This document shows positions 17,181 through 24,128 of a stretch of DNA of 36,863 nt, one piece after another. How positions within the stretch are numbered: the stretch's first letter is position 1; each line of letters begins with the position of its first letter. The stretch is from Longimicrobiaceae bacterium (lineage in GTDB: Bacteria > Gemmatimonadota > Gemmatimonadetes > Longimicrobiales > Longimicrobiaceae). Made by a program: the position numbers and the translations under genes. The stretch is from positions 1 through 36,863 of the forward strand of contig JASLAX010000197.1 of the NCBI GenBank assembly GCA_030146875.1, given 5' to 3'. The notes under the pieces were generated by a model that was not told where the DNA came from, ran no database searches, and saw nothing but the letters and a program-made list of their open reading frames with translations.

Positions 17181-17897
17181 ATGAGCACAACCGACACGCT
17201 TCCGATTCCCTCGCCCGCCCCCGCGACGGAGGCGCGCGCGCTCGACGTCCGGCGGCTCGGCACCATCGGGTACGGCGACGCGCTGGACCTTCAGGCGGAG
17301 CTGGTCCGGCGGCGGCGCGCGGGCGAGATCCCCGACACGCTCCTCCTGCTGGAGCACCCGCACGTCATCACGCTCGGCAGCGGGTCGCACGACGAGAACG
17401 TGCTGGTGTCGGAGAGCGAGCGGGCGGAGCGGGGGATCGAGCTGTTCGAGACGGGGCGGGGCGGGGATGTGACCTACCACGGCCCGGGGCAGCTCGTCGG
17501 GTACCCGATCCTGGACCTGAAGCCCGACCGGCAGGACCTGCACCGCTACCTGCGCGACCTGGAGGAGACGCTGATCGCGGTCCTCGCGACCTTTGGGCTG
17601 GAGGGTTATCGGAAGGAAGGGCTGACGGGCGTGTGGGTGGGCGACCGGAAGCTCGCTGCGATCGGCGTCCGCGTCTCCTCCGGGTGGATCACGTCGCACG
17701 GGTTTGCGCTCAACGTGACGACCGACCTGTCGTTCTTCGGCACCATCGTCCCCTGCGGCATCCGGGACCACGGGGTGGGCTCCATCTCCGCCGAGCTGGG
17801 GCGGCCTGTGGCGATGGCGGAGGTGGAGGCCGTCGTCGTGCGCGAGATGGCGCGCACCTTCGGCCGCGTAGCGACGGGCGAGATCCCGGCGTCATAG
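17181..17897 (+). CDS. lipB: Octanoyl-[ACP]:protein N-octanoyltransferase
   Basis: Moves octanoate from acyl carrier protein to lipoyl domains, the first step of lipoate assembly. The 238-residue product shows EHPHVITLGSGS, the motif RGGDVTYHGPGQLVGYPI (93-110), the catalytic Lys157 in GDRKLAAIGV and the nucleophile Cys192 in PCGIRDHGVGS. The frame is open to 16932, but the upstream part runs through repeats and is not family sequence, so ATG 17181 is chosen; ATG 17154 is the alternative. It lies 404 bp after the E2 gene on the same strand, and E2 is the expected substrate. lipA is not in the window. Confidence 0.94.
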   Translation: MSTTDTLPIPSPAPATEARALDVRRLGTIGYGDALDLQAELVRRRRAGEIPDTLLLLEHPHVITLGSGSHDENVLVSESERAERGIELFETGRGGDVTYHGPGQLVGYPILDLKPDRQDLHRYLRDLEETLIAVLATFGLEGYRKEGLTGVWVGDRKLAAIGVRVSSGWITSHGFALNVTTDLSFFGTIVPCGIRDHGVGSISAELGRPVAMAEVEAVVVREMARTFGRVATGEIPAS

Positions 17898-17992
17898 CTG
17901 CATGGACGTCGTACGACGACCAGGGGCCGCGGCGCGATGCGCTGCGGCCCAATCTTCATGCTCCACCTCGTGATTTTTCCGTGCGGGAAGGC

Positions 17993-18020
17993 TTGACAGG
18001 AGCGCCGTCGGGCTTAGCTT
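17993..18020 (+). promoter_or_regulatory. Promoter of the toxin-antitoxin operon
   Basis: TTGACA (17993-17998), a 16-bp spacer and TAGCTT (18015-18020). The -35 is perfect. The predicted start of transcription falls on the palindrome that follows. Confidence 0.75.
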
Positions 18021-18029
18021 CCATAATGG
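18021..18029. promoter_or_regulatory. Candidate operator CCATAATGG
   Basis: A 9-bp inverted repeat directly after the -10 box of the toxin-antitoxin promoter. Ribbon-helix-helix antitoxins usually bind short palindromes at this place and repress their own operon. The assignment is by position only. Confidence 0.45.
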
Positions 18030-18056
18030 TTCCAAAACGCAACCGCGGAGGCCGGG

Positions 18057-18302
18057 ATGACGACGAACCTGACGCTGAAGAACGTTCCTGAGGACCTGTA
18101 CGAGGAGTTGAAGCGGCGCGCGGCGGAGAACCGCCGGAGCATCAACAGCGAGGCGATCGTCTGGCTGGAGCGGGCGGTACGCGAGCGACCGCTGGATTCC
18201 AACGCGTACCTCGCCAACCTGCACCGGGTGCGGGAGGGGATGAAGCTGCCCTACGTGACCGATGAGGAGCTGGACCGGGCGATCGAGGAGGGACGGCCGT
18301 GA
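18057..18302 (+). CDS. Ribbon-helix-helix antitoxin (FitA/VapB-like)
   Basis: An 81-residue protein. Residues 1-45 (MTTNLTLKNVPEDLYEELKR through NRRSINSEAIVWLERAV) form an Arc/FitA-type ribbon-helix-helix DNA-binding domain. The tail (VTDEELDRAIEEGRP) is the kind that wraps around and blocks a PIN toxin. A Shine-Dalgarno GGAGG (18047-18051) lies 5 nt before the ATG. The stop overlaps the next small gene (GTGA), and a PIN toxin follows. The protein probably neutralises the toxin and represses the operon. Confidence 0.9.
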   Translation: MTTNLTLKNVPEDLYEELKRRAAENRRSINSEAIVWLERAVRERPLDSNAYLANLHRVREGMKLPYVTDEELDRAIEEGRP

Positions 18303-18466
18303 ACGACGCGCGCGAGAGCCTTCCGGAGCCGGAACTCCACCAAGCCGCGCCACGACCCGATAAAGCGGAGCTCCTGCGTGAGATCGACGCGATCCGCGCG
18401 AGCCTCAAGGTTCCGCCGCTCACGGCGGACCGGCTCCGCGAGGCGAAGGAGGAGGGTCGGCCGTGA
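18299..18466 (+). CDS. 55-residue protein resembling a detached antitoxin tail
   Basis: It starts at GTG 18299, overlapping the antitoxin stop, and its own stop overlaps the toxin start in the same GTGA way, so all three genes are translationally coupled. The N-terminal 20 residues are Pro/Glu-rich. The C-terminal half (EIDAIRASLK, then PPLTADRLREAKEEGRP) parallels the tail of the antitoxin encoded just before it; both end in EEGRP. There is no DNA-binding domain. It may be the remaining C-terminal half of a second antitoxin, or a separate toxin-binding peptide. The coding call rests on the two exact overlaps and the tail similarity. Confidence 0.65.
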   Translation: MNDARESLPEPELHQAAPRPDKAELLREIDAIRASLKVPPLTADRLREAKEEGRP

Positions 18467-18867
18467 TCGTGGTGGACACCAACCTCCTCACCTACCTGTT
18501 GCTGCCTGGGACACATCGTGAGGCCGCGGAGCGCATCCTGACGCGGGATCCGGACTGGGCCGCTCCGCCGCTGTGGCGCAGCGAGCTCCGCAACGCGCTG
18601 ATCGGTTACGTGCGCCGGTCGGAGCTGTCGATCGAGGACGCGGTGTGTTTGCTCGCCGAGGCGGAGATCCTGATGATCCGCAACGAACGGGGGGTGCCCA
18701 CGGAGAGCGTCATGCGCCTCGCCGCGTCCAGCGGGTGCACCGCCTACGATTGCGAGTTCGTGGCGCTGGCGCACCTGCTCGGCGTTCCGCTCGTCACGTC
18801 CGACAAGCAGGTGCTGAAGGCGTTCCCGTCGACCGCGGTCTCGCCGGAGGCGTTCGCCGCCTCCTGA
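18463..18867 (+). CDS. PIN-domain toxin (VapC-like ribonuclease)
   Basis: A 134-residue single PIN domain. The acidic residues are in place: Asp5 in MIVVDTN, Glu41 in WRSELRNAL, the Asp of TAYDCEFVALA and the Asp of LVTSDKQVL. Proteins of this type cleave specific RNAs, often tRNAs or rRNA, when not bound by antitoxin. The start is GTG at 18463, overlapping the upstream stop. The 3' end lies 3 nt from the end of the convergent RNase H-like gene, with no room for a separate terminator. Confidence 0.92.
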   Translation: MIVVDTNLLTYLLLPGTHREAAERILTRDPDWAAPPLWRSELRNALIGYVRRSELSIEDAVCLLAEAEILMIRNERGVPTESVMRLAASSGCTAYDCEFVALAHLLGVPLVTSDKQVLKAFPSTAVSPEAFAAS

Positions 18868-18870
18868 CGG

Positions 18871-19473
18871 CTACTTCCGCGGCAGCGCGCGCGCCGGCGT
18901 GAAGGCGAAGGCCGTGGGAGGCATGGGGAAGAAGTCGAGGTATCGCTCCTTCTCCTGCTCCTCCGCGATCCAGCGGTCGAAGCCGGAGTCCACCAGCCCC
19001 CCGCTCTTCGTCTGCCTGGACGCCGCCACGATGGCTAGGTGGTTGGCGTACTCGTTCTGCGGGTGGCCGGCGTGGCCCTTCACCCAGCGCCACTGGGTCG
19101 AGTGGCGGCGGGCGACCTCCAGCAGGTCCTTCCACATCGCCAGGTTCTCGATCTCGCCGCCCTTGCGGGTCCAGCCGCGGGCCGACCACCCGTGCACCCA
19201 CTGCGTCATCCCGTCCACCAGGTAACGCGAGTCGGTGGTGAAGACCACGCGGCTCGGGCCCTTCAGCGCGCTTAGCGGCAGCAGCGCGCTGGTGATGGCC
19301 ATCCGGTTGTTGGTGGTGTCGGGCTCCGACGTCCAGAAGTCGCGCCGCACCCAGCCGCGGTCGGGGTGGAAGAACTCGACCATCCCCGCGGCGCCGCCGG
19401 GGCGCGCGCGGTCCTTGAACTGGTTTCCCAGGCACGACTCGTCTGCATAGACGAAGACCAGCGGCTCGCTCAT
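18871..19473 (-). CDS. rnhA: RNase HI-like protein with two altered catalytic positions
   Basis: A 200-residue protein with the RNase H fold, which cuts RNA in RNA-DNA hybrids. Matching motifs: YADESCLGNQ (Asp11, first catalytic Asp), TNNRM, FTTDSRYLVDGM (Asp81, third catalytic residue) and RWVKGHAGHPQNEYANHLA. The Glu after NNRM in E. coli RNase HI (Glu48) is Ala59 here, and the last Asp (Asp134 of E. coli) is Asn144. The C-terminal 45 residues extend beyond the standard domain. Start at ATG 19473 with GAGAAGG upstream. It diverges from carA. It may be a subfamily with a different catalytic set or a non-catalytic protein. Confidence 0.8.
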   Translation of the reverse strand: MSEPLVFVYADESCLGNQFKDRARPGGAAGMVEFFHPDRGWVRRDFWTSEPDTTNNRMAITSALLPLSALKGPSRVVFTTDSRYLVDGMTQWVHGWSARGWTRKGGEIENLAMWKDLLEVARRHSTQWRWVKGHAGHPQNEYANHLAIVAASRQTKSGGLVDSGFDRWIAEEQEKERYLDFFPMPPTAFAFTPARALPRK

Positions 19474-19562
19474 CCTTCTCCCGCGCTCGGCTCCGGTGGG
19501 GTGGGGCGGGGAATGTATCCGCGGCCGGCGCGGGGTGCCAGCCGGCCGCCGGCGGAGCGTGC

Positions 19563-19590
19563 TTGACACGCCGGGTCGCGGGCGTAGATT
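19563..19590 (+). promoter_or_regulatory. Promoter of carA
   Basis: TTGACA (19563-19568), a 16-bp spacer and TAGATT (19585-19590). It rules out start codons inside it, although the carA frame is open through this region. Confidence 0.75.
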
Positions 19591-19649
19591 CCCGCCGTCC
19601 CATCCCTGCTGGCCCCTTGGACTTGTACGAACCCTGCCGGAGGGGAGAG

Positions 19650-20777
19650 TTGGCCGATCCCACGGTGCTGATGCTGGAGGACGGGCGCGCGTTCCGGGGC
19701 GAGAGCCACGGTGCCGCGGGCACCGCGTTCGGCGAGGTGGTCTTCAACACCTCCATGACGGGCTACCAGGAGGTCCTGACGGACCCCTCGTACGCGGGGC
19801 AGCTCGTGACGATGACGTACCCGCTCATCGGGAACTACGGCGTCACCGCCCAGGACGAGGAGTCGGCGCGGCCGCAGGTGGCGGGCTTCGTCATCCACGA
19901 GGCGCCCCCGGCGTACAGCAGCTGGCGCGCGAGCGAGTCGCTGCAGGACTACCTGGCCCGGCATGGCGTGGTCGCCATCTCCGGGGTCGACACCCGCGCC
20001 CTCACCCGCCACATCCGCTCCGCGGGCGCCATGCGCGGCGCCATCGCCCCCGCGTCGGCCGATGCGGACGAGCTGCTGGAGGCGATCCGCTCCCAGCCGC
20101 CGATGGAGGGGCTGGACCTGGCCGCGGAGGCATCGACCCCCCAGCGGTACGTGGTGCCCACGGCGACGGGGGAGACGCGCTTCCGGGTGCTGGCGTACGA
20201 CTTCGGCGTGAAGTCGCACTCGCTGCGGCTCCTGGCGCAGCGCGGGTGCGAGGTCACGGTGCTCCCCGCCGACACGCCCGCGGAGGAGATCGCGGCCGCG
20301 GGGGCGGACGGGCTCTTCGTCTCCAACGGCCCCGGGGACCCCGAGGCTGTGGGGCACGCGCTGGACACCATCCGCACGCTGGCCGAGAACGACGTTCCCG
20401 TCTTCGGCATCTGCCTGGGGCACCAGCTCATCGCGCGGGCGTACGGCGCCTCCACCTACAAGCTCCTGTACGGCCACCGCGGCGGGAACCACCCGGTACG
20501 GCGCCTGAGGGACGGGGCGGTAGAGATCACCGCGCAGAACCACGGCTTCGCGGTGCGCGGCGACGAGCAGGGGATCCCCGGGGCGCCGGGCCTGCGCGTC
20601 ACGCACCTGAACCTGAACGACGGCACCGTGGAGGGGCTGGAGCACGTGGAGCGGCCGGTGTTCTCGGTGCAGTACCACCCCGAGTCGGCGCCGGGACCCC
20701 ACGACTCGCGGTACCTGTTCGACCGTTTCGTGGACGAGATGGCCCGGCGGGCGGACCGCGTCGGGTCGGGTGCTTGA
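19650..20777 (+). CDS. carA: Carbamoyl-phosphate synthase, small (glutaminase) subunit
   Basis: Hydrolyses glutamine and feeds ammonia to CarB for carbamoyl phosphate (arginine and pyrimidines). The 375-residue product has the N-terminal CarA domain (LMLEDGRAFRGESHG, then EVVFNTSMTGYQEVLTDPSY) and a class I glutaminase domain with the nucleophile Cys in FGICLGHQL and the His-Glu pair in VQYHPES. The TTG start at 19650 is chosen because the Shine-Dalgarno GGAGGGGAG (19639-19647) lies just before it and the promoter ends at 19590. carB does not follow; an HU-type gene does. Confidence 0.94.
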   Translation: MADPTVLMLEDGRAFRGESHGAAGTAFGEVVFNTSMTGYQEVLTDPSYAGQLVTMTYPLIGNYGVTAQDEESARPQVAGFVIHEAPPAYSSWRASESLQDYLARHGVVAISGVDTRALTRHIRSAGAMRGAIAPASADADELLEAIRSQPPMEGLDLAAEASTPQRYVVPTATGETRFRVLAYDFGVKSHSLRLLAQRGCEVTVLPADTPAEEIAAAGADGLFVSNGPGDPEAVGHALDTIRTLAENDVPVFGICLGHQLIARAYGASTYKLLYGHRGGNHPVRRLRDGAVEITAQNHGFAVRGDEQGIPGAPGLRVTHLNLNDGTVEGLEHVERPVFSVQYHPESAPGPHDSRYLFDRFVDEMARRADRVGSGA

Positions 20778-20802
20778 CGAGACTTGCGGCCGGAATTATC
20801 CT
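20774..20802 (+). promoter_or_regulatory. Promoter overlapping the carA stop codon
   Basis: TTGACG (20774-20779) shares its TGA with the carA stop. A 17-bp spacer and TATCCT (20797-20802) follow. It should drive the HU/IHF-type gene. Confidence 0.75.
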
Positions 20803-20807
20803 TTGTG

Positions 20808-21072
20808 CCGTTAAGTGACTTTCCGCCACCCCCTTACGTCCTTCCCGCACCGCGCCTCGCTCCCCGGCGAACGCCCGTCCCGATCCGTACCCCTCCGGCG
20901 ACAGGCGAAGGCGCGCCCCGTTCCTCCGCGGGCCCGGGAGGATCAAGCGGTTCCTGGCGATAGGTAGTAGGGTCCGGCCCCCGGCCGGACAGCGGTTCGC
21001 CACCAGCGCTGCGAGCCGTCGCGCACTCATTGCGGGGCCCGCGCCCCACGTTCACCCCCCAGGAGGAGTTTC
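20808..21072 (+). other. Long untranslated leader of the HU/IHF-type gene
   Basis: About 265 nt separate the predicted transcription start from the ATG at 21073. I find no credible small gene here. Several GC-rich self-complementary segments occur (for example around 20972-20992, CCGGCCCCCGGCCGG). The leader ends with a strong ribosome-binding site, AGGAGG, at 21060-21065. It could hold a regulatory structure or a small RNA; nothing specific is recognised. Confidence 0.4.
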
Positions 21073-21369
21073 ATGACCAAAGCGGACCTCGTACAGAACG
21101 TCGCGGACGCGATCGGGCCGGGCGTCACCAAGCGGGACTGCGCCGTGGTGGTGGATGCGTTCCTGAACTCCATCAAGGACGCGATGGCCGAGCACAAGAA
21201 CATCGAGATCCGCGGCTTCGGCACCTTCAAGGTGCGCGAGCGCAAGAGCCGCCTGGCGCGCAACCCGCGCACGGGCGACCCGGTCGAGGTGCCGCCGCGC
21301 GCCGTGCCGGTGTTCAAGCCGTCCAAGGAGCTCCGCGCGCTGGTCGAGGAGCGTCCGCTCGAGGTCTGA
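21073..21369 (+). CDS. HU/IHF-family DNA-bending protein
   Basis: A 98-residue nucleoid protein. The family signature is clear: the N-terminal helices MTKADLVQNVADAIG, the segment IEIRGFGTFKVRERKSRLARNP covering the DNA-binding arm, and PRAVPVFKPSKELRALV at the end. The sequence GFGTFKVRERKSRLARNPRT fits HU and IHF subunits alike, so I do not choose. It binds and bends DNA as a dimer. Own promoter (20774), long leader, strong Shine-Dalgarno site and a strong terminator make it a separate transcription unit. Confidence 0.94.
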   Translation: MTKADLVQNVADAIGPGVTKRDCAVVVDAFLNSIKDAMAEHKNIEIRGFGTFKVRERKSRLARNPRTGDPVEVPPRAVPVFKPSKELRALVEERPLEV

Positions 21370-21402
21370 GCCGGCTCGGTCCTCCGGTCCGCGGGACCGC
21401 GT

Positions 21403-21440
21403 GGCGCCCGCCCCTGCTCCAGGGGCGGGCGCCGTTTTTG
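21403..21440 (+). terminator. Terminator of the HU/IHF-type gene
   Basis: Perfect 14-bp stem (21403-21416 with 21420-21433), loop CTC, followed by GTTTTTG. Confidence 0.9.
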
Positions 21441-21474
21441 CGTCCGTCGCGGTCGAACCCCGACCGGAGGCAGA

Positions 21475-21642
21475 ATGCCCACGAAGCTCCCCCATCCCAC
21501 CACCCGCGCCGGCGACCCCTCCCCCGCGCGCCTGGGGCCCTACGAGACCGCCTACGACGTGCGCCGGGGATACGAGGTGCCCGCGCCGCGGGTGGACCGC
21601 CCGGCCACCACGTACCTCCGCGGGCGCGACGCCGAGCGCTGA
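21475..21642 (+). CDS. Small protein of 55 residues, function unknown
   Basis: ATG at 21475 preceded by GGAGG (21466-21470) at 4 nt. The product begins MPTKLPHPTTRAGDPSPARL and is Pro/Arg-rich, with a Tyr-containing middle (GPYETAYDVRRGYEVPAPRV) and no signal peptide or membrane segment. Third codon positions are almost all G or C, as in true genes here. No family recognised. It sits between the HU terminator and the next small gene, 69 nt away, in the same direction. Confidence 0.5.
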   Translation: MPTKLPHPTTRAGDPSPARLGPYETAYDVRRGYEVPAPRVDRPATTYLRGRDAER

Positions 21643-21711
21643 AGCCGGCGCCCTGGCACGCTGCCTGCCTTCCCGCCGGGCGGCCACCACGAGACCCCGA
21701 ACGGAGCACGC

Positions 21712-22017
21712 ATGCTGATCCAGGAAGTGCTGACCGATCTTCCCGCCGACGAGGTGGTGCGGCGGGCGCGCGAGTTCTTCGCCACCCGGTTCTCTCCGTA
21801 CGCCGGCTTCACCGAGGAGGCCGGCGAGTCGCACGTTCGCTTCAGCACCGAGGCGGGCGACCTGACCATCGGCGTGGGGCGGAAGGGCGAGCAGAACCTG
21901 GTGCGCGGCTCCACCTCGCGCATGCACCACGAGCTGTCGCAGTTCCTGACGACCCTGGCCACTCCCGAGGAGGTCCGGCAGAACGCGCCGGGCCCGGGCG
22001 TGTCCGGGGCCGGCTGA
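21712..22017 (+). CDS. Conserved-looking small protein, function unknown
   Basis: A 101-residue soluble protein. The pattern (EVLTDLPADEVVRRAREFFA, then FSPYAGFTEEAGESHVRFST and DLTIGVGRKGEQNLVRGSTS) suggests an alpha/beta fold with strands in the middle and a helix near HHELSQFLTTL, perhaps a START-like small domain, but I cannot name it. GGAG lies 5 nt before the ATG. It is followed by the molybdopterin genes after 58 nt, with a GC-rich hairpin-prone stretch between them, so an operon with moaD is uncertain. Confidence 0.75.
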   Translation: MLIQEVLTDLPADEVVRRAREFFATRFSPYAGFTEEAGESHVRFSTEAGDLTIGVGRKGEQNLVRGSTSRMHHELSQFLTTLATPEEVRQNAPGPGVSGAG

Positions 22018-22075
22018 GAACCCCGCGGGGGGCGCGGGGTACCACCCGGGACACGTCTCCCGCAGCCCCGCGCCG

Positions 22076-22318
22076 ATGACCGTCCGCACGCTCTTCTTCG
22101 CCCTGTACCGCGACCTCGCCGGCGCCGCGGAGCTCCAGGTGGAGCTCCCCGCCGGCGCGCGCGTGCGCGACCTGGTCGACCACCTGCGCGGCCCCGGCGG
22201 CCTCTCCTCGCTCCCGGCATCCCCCGCGGTGGCCGTGAACCTCACCTACGCCTCCCTCTCCGCCCTGCTGGGCGACGGCGACGAGGTGGCGTTCATCCCC
22301 CCCGTGGCCGGCGGATGA
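22076..22318 (+). CDS. moaD: Molybdopterin synthase small subunit (sulfur carrier)
   Basis: An 80-residue ubiquitin-like protein (MTVRTLFFALYRDLAGAAEL through DEVAFIPPVAGG). The C-terminal Gly-Gly is the site where a thiocarboxylate forms to deliver sulfur to precursor Z. The stop overlaps the moaE start (ATGA), matching their joint function in one heterotetramer. Confidence 0.94.
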   Translation: MTVRTLFFALYRDLAGAAELQVELPAGARVRDLVDHLRGPGGLSSLPASPAVAVNLTYASLSALLGDGDEVAFIPPVAGG

Positions 22319-22761
22319 GCGCCTGCCGCGTGGTCTCCGCGCCCATCGACCCCGCCGCGCTGCTCGCGGAGTGCGTCTCCCCGCGCGACGGGGCGGCGCT
22401 GCTCTTCCTGGGCGTGGTGCGCGAGAGCAATGAGGGGCGGGCGGTGGCGGACCTGGAGTACCAGGCGTACGAGGAGATGGCGGCGGCCGAGATGGAGCGC
22501 ATCGCCGCGGAGGCGCGGGAGCGCTTCGGGACCGGCCGGGTGCGCATCGTACACCGCGTGGGCCGGCTGGAGATCGGCGAGGCGAGCGTGGCCATCGTCG
22601 TGGCGTCCCCGCACCGCGGCGAGGCCTACGAGGCTTCGCGGTACGCGATCGAGGAGCTGAAGCGGCGCGTCCCCGTCTGGAAGCGGGAGGGCTACGTGGA
22701 GGGCGAGCGCGAGTGGGTGGCGGGCTTCACGCCCGTGCCGGCGGAGGGGGGCGCGCCGTGA
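22315..22761 (+). CDS. moaE: Molybdopterin synthase large subunit
   Basis: Catalytic subunit that converts cyclic pyranopterin monophosphate to molybdopterin using MoaD thiocarboxylate. The 148-residue product shows FLGVVRESNEGRAVADLEYQAY, the RIVHRVGRLEIGEASVAIVV block and the active-site segment SPHRGEAYEASRYAIEELKRRVPVWKRE, split here as SPHRGEAYEASRYAIEELK and RRVPVWKRE, with the catalytic lysines in place. It overlaps moaD by 4 nt upstream and moaA by 4 nt (GTGA) downstream. Confidence 0.95.
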   Translation: MSACRVVSAPIDPAALLAECVSPRDGAALLFLGVVRESNEGRAVADLEYQAYEEMAAAEMERIAAEARERFGTGRVRIVHRVGRLEIGEASVAIVVASPHRGEAYEASRYAIEELKRRVPVWKREGYVEGEREWVAGFTPVPAEGGAP

Positions 22762-23810
22762 CGCGCCTGGTCCAGCTCGGCGGCGTTCCCGTGGTCCCCG
22801 AGTCGCGGCCGGTGCCGGAGACGGGGCCCATGCGGGACGGCTTCGGGCGGCGCGTGGAGTACCTGCGCATATCCGTCACCGACAAGTGCAACCTGCGCTG
22901 CGTGTACTGCATGCCGGAGGAGGGGCTGCCCTGGCTGCGCCGCGACGAGATCCTGCGCTACGAGGAGATCGCCGAGGTGGTGCGGGTGATGGCGGGGATG
23001 GGCCTGCGCCGCGTGCGCATCACCGGCGGCGAGCCGCTGGTGCGCCGCGACCTCTCCTCCCTGGTCCGCATGATCCGCGCGGTGCCGCAGATCGAGGACG
23101 TGGCGCTCTCCACGAACGCCGTCCTCCTCGCCGGCCAGGCGGAGGAGCTTCGCGGCGCGGGGGTGGACCGGGTGAACGTCTCGCTCGACTCGCTGCGCGC
23201 CGACCGGGTGGACGCCATCTCGCGCCGCGCCGGGTCGGCCGAGGCGATCCTGGCGGGGCTGGAGGCGGCGGAGCGCGCGGGGTTCTCGCCCATCAAGGTG
23301 AACTGCGTGGTGATGCGCGGCCGCAACGACGACGAGGTGGCGGACTTCGCCCGCATCACCCGCGAGCGGCCGTGGCACGTGCGCTTCATCGAGGTGATGC
23401 CCACGGGCGACAACCTGGGCGTGAGCGCCGACGAGTTCGTCTCGTCCGACGAGATCCTGGCGAACATTGCCCGGATCGGCGACCTGCAGCCCGTGGCCGG
23501 GCCCAGGGGGAACGGGCCGGCGCGCTACTACGCCTTCCCGGGCGCGGCGGGCACGGTGGGCGTCATCACCCCCATGTCGCACAACTACTGCGACCGCTGC
23601 AACCGCATGCGCCTCACGGCGGACGGGCAGCTCCGCCCCTGCCTGTTCGGCGACCTGCAGACCAACCTGCGCGACCCGCTGCGCCGCGGCGAGCCGCTGG
23701 AGCCGCTGGTGCGGGACACGCTGCGCATCAAGCCCGAGCGCCACTCGCTGGTGCAGGGGAGCGACGCCGGCAGCGGCGGCCTGCGCGCGCTCTCCCAGGT
23801 CGGCGGGTAG
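22758..23810 (+). CDS. moaA: GTP 3',8-cyclase (radical SAM)
   Basis: First step of molybdenum cofactor synthesis, turning GTP into 3',8-cyclo-7,8-dihydro-GTP. The 350-residue protein starts at GTG 22758, overlapping moaE. The radical SAM cluster is CNLRCVYC (Cys44, 48, 51). The second, MoaA-specific cluster uses Cys278, Cys281 and Cys295 (CDRCNRM, then LRPCLF). The chain ends in the Gly-Gly that MoaA needs for activity (SQVGG). The context moaD-moaE-moaA rules out a peptide-modifying radical SAM role for the cysteine-rich peptides nearby. Confidence 0.96.
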   Translation: MTRLVQLGGVPVVPESRPVPETGPMRDGFGRRVEYLRISVTDKCNLRCVYCMPEEGLPWLRRDEILRYEEIAEVVRVMAGMGLRRVRITGGEPLVRRDLSSLVRMIRAVPQIEDVALSTNAVLLAGQAEELRGAGVDRVNVSLDSLRADRVDAISRRAGSAEAILAGLEAAERAGFSPIKVNCVVMRGRNDDEVADFARITRERPWHVRFIEVMPTGDNLGVSADEFVSSDEILANIARIGDLQPVAGPRGNGPARYYAFPGAAGTVGVITPMSHNYCDRCNRMRLTADGQLRPCLFGDLQTNLRDPLRRGEPLEPLVRDTLRIKPERHSLVQGSDAGSGGLRALSQVGG

Positions 23811-23828
23811 GGGGCGTCCGCCGCTGTC

Positions 23829-23900
23829 CACGCCGCAGAACGGTGGGTTCACGCAGAGGGCGCGGAGGAGACGGAAAGGCGCGGAGACGGCGGAGCGGCT
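23829..23900. repeat. Purine-rich degenerate repeat tract
   Basis: The unit GGCGCGGAG recurs in slightly varied form (GGGCGCGGAGGAGACGG, then AAAGGCGCGGAGACGG, then CGGAGCGG), after TTCACGCAGAG. It is not coding in any frame I trust. It looks like a short dispersed repeat. Confidence 0.4.
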
Positions 23901-23949
23901 TCGCCGGGCGACCGGGCGAGGCCACCTCCGCACGACGGCGTCGACACGA

Positions 23950-23990
23950 GGAGAGCGGGGCGGCCCATCGCGGGCCGCCCCGCTCTCCTT
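23950..23990. terminator. Terminator between the moa and peptide operons
   Basis: Perfect 17-bp stem (23950-23966 with 23972-23988), loop ATCGC, then TT on the plus strand. It can serve moaA on the plus strand and the peptide genes on the minus strand. Confidence 0.8.
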
Positions 23991-24013
23991 ACTTTCCCGC
24001 GCGGAGGTCCGCC

Positions 24014-24103
24014 TCAGCAGATCTCCGTGTAGCGATGCCGGTGCGACGGAAGGGCCTCGACGTGAACGGCGGAGCCGGGATCCCCCGGCCCCGCCGCTTC
24101 CAT
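24014..24103 (-). other. Possible 29-residue reading frame after the peptide genes
   Basis: A short frame downstream of the first peptide gene on the same strand, ending RHRYTEIC. Both full precursors end in a Tyr-Thr-acidic segment closing with Cys (YTDPDFC, YTEPGFC). It has no leader and no clear ribosome-binding site. It may be the remnant of a third precursor or chance. Confidence 0.25.
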
Positions 24104-24128
24104 CGAGACGCCTGCGCCGCGGCGCGGA

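Noticed and set aside
22758..23810. Radical SAM enzyme near the cysteine-rich peptides as a possible peptide-modifying enzyme
   Set aside because: It has the MoaA-specific second cluster and C-terminal Gly-Gly, is coupled to moaE, and is on the opposite strand from the peptides.
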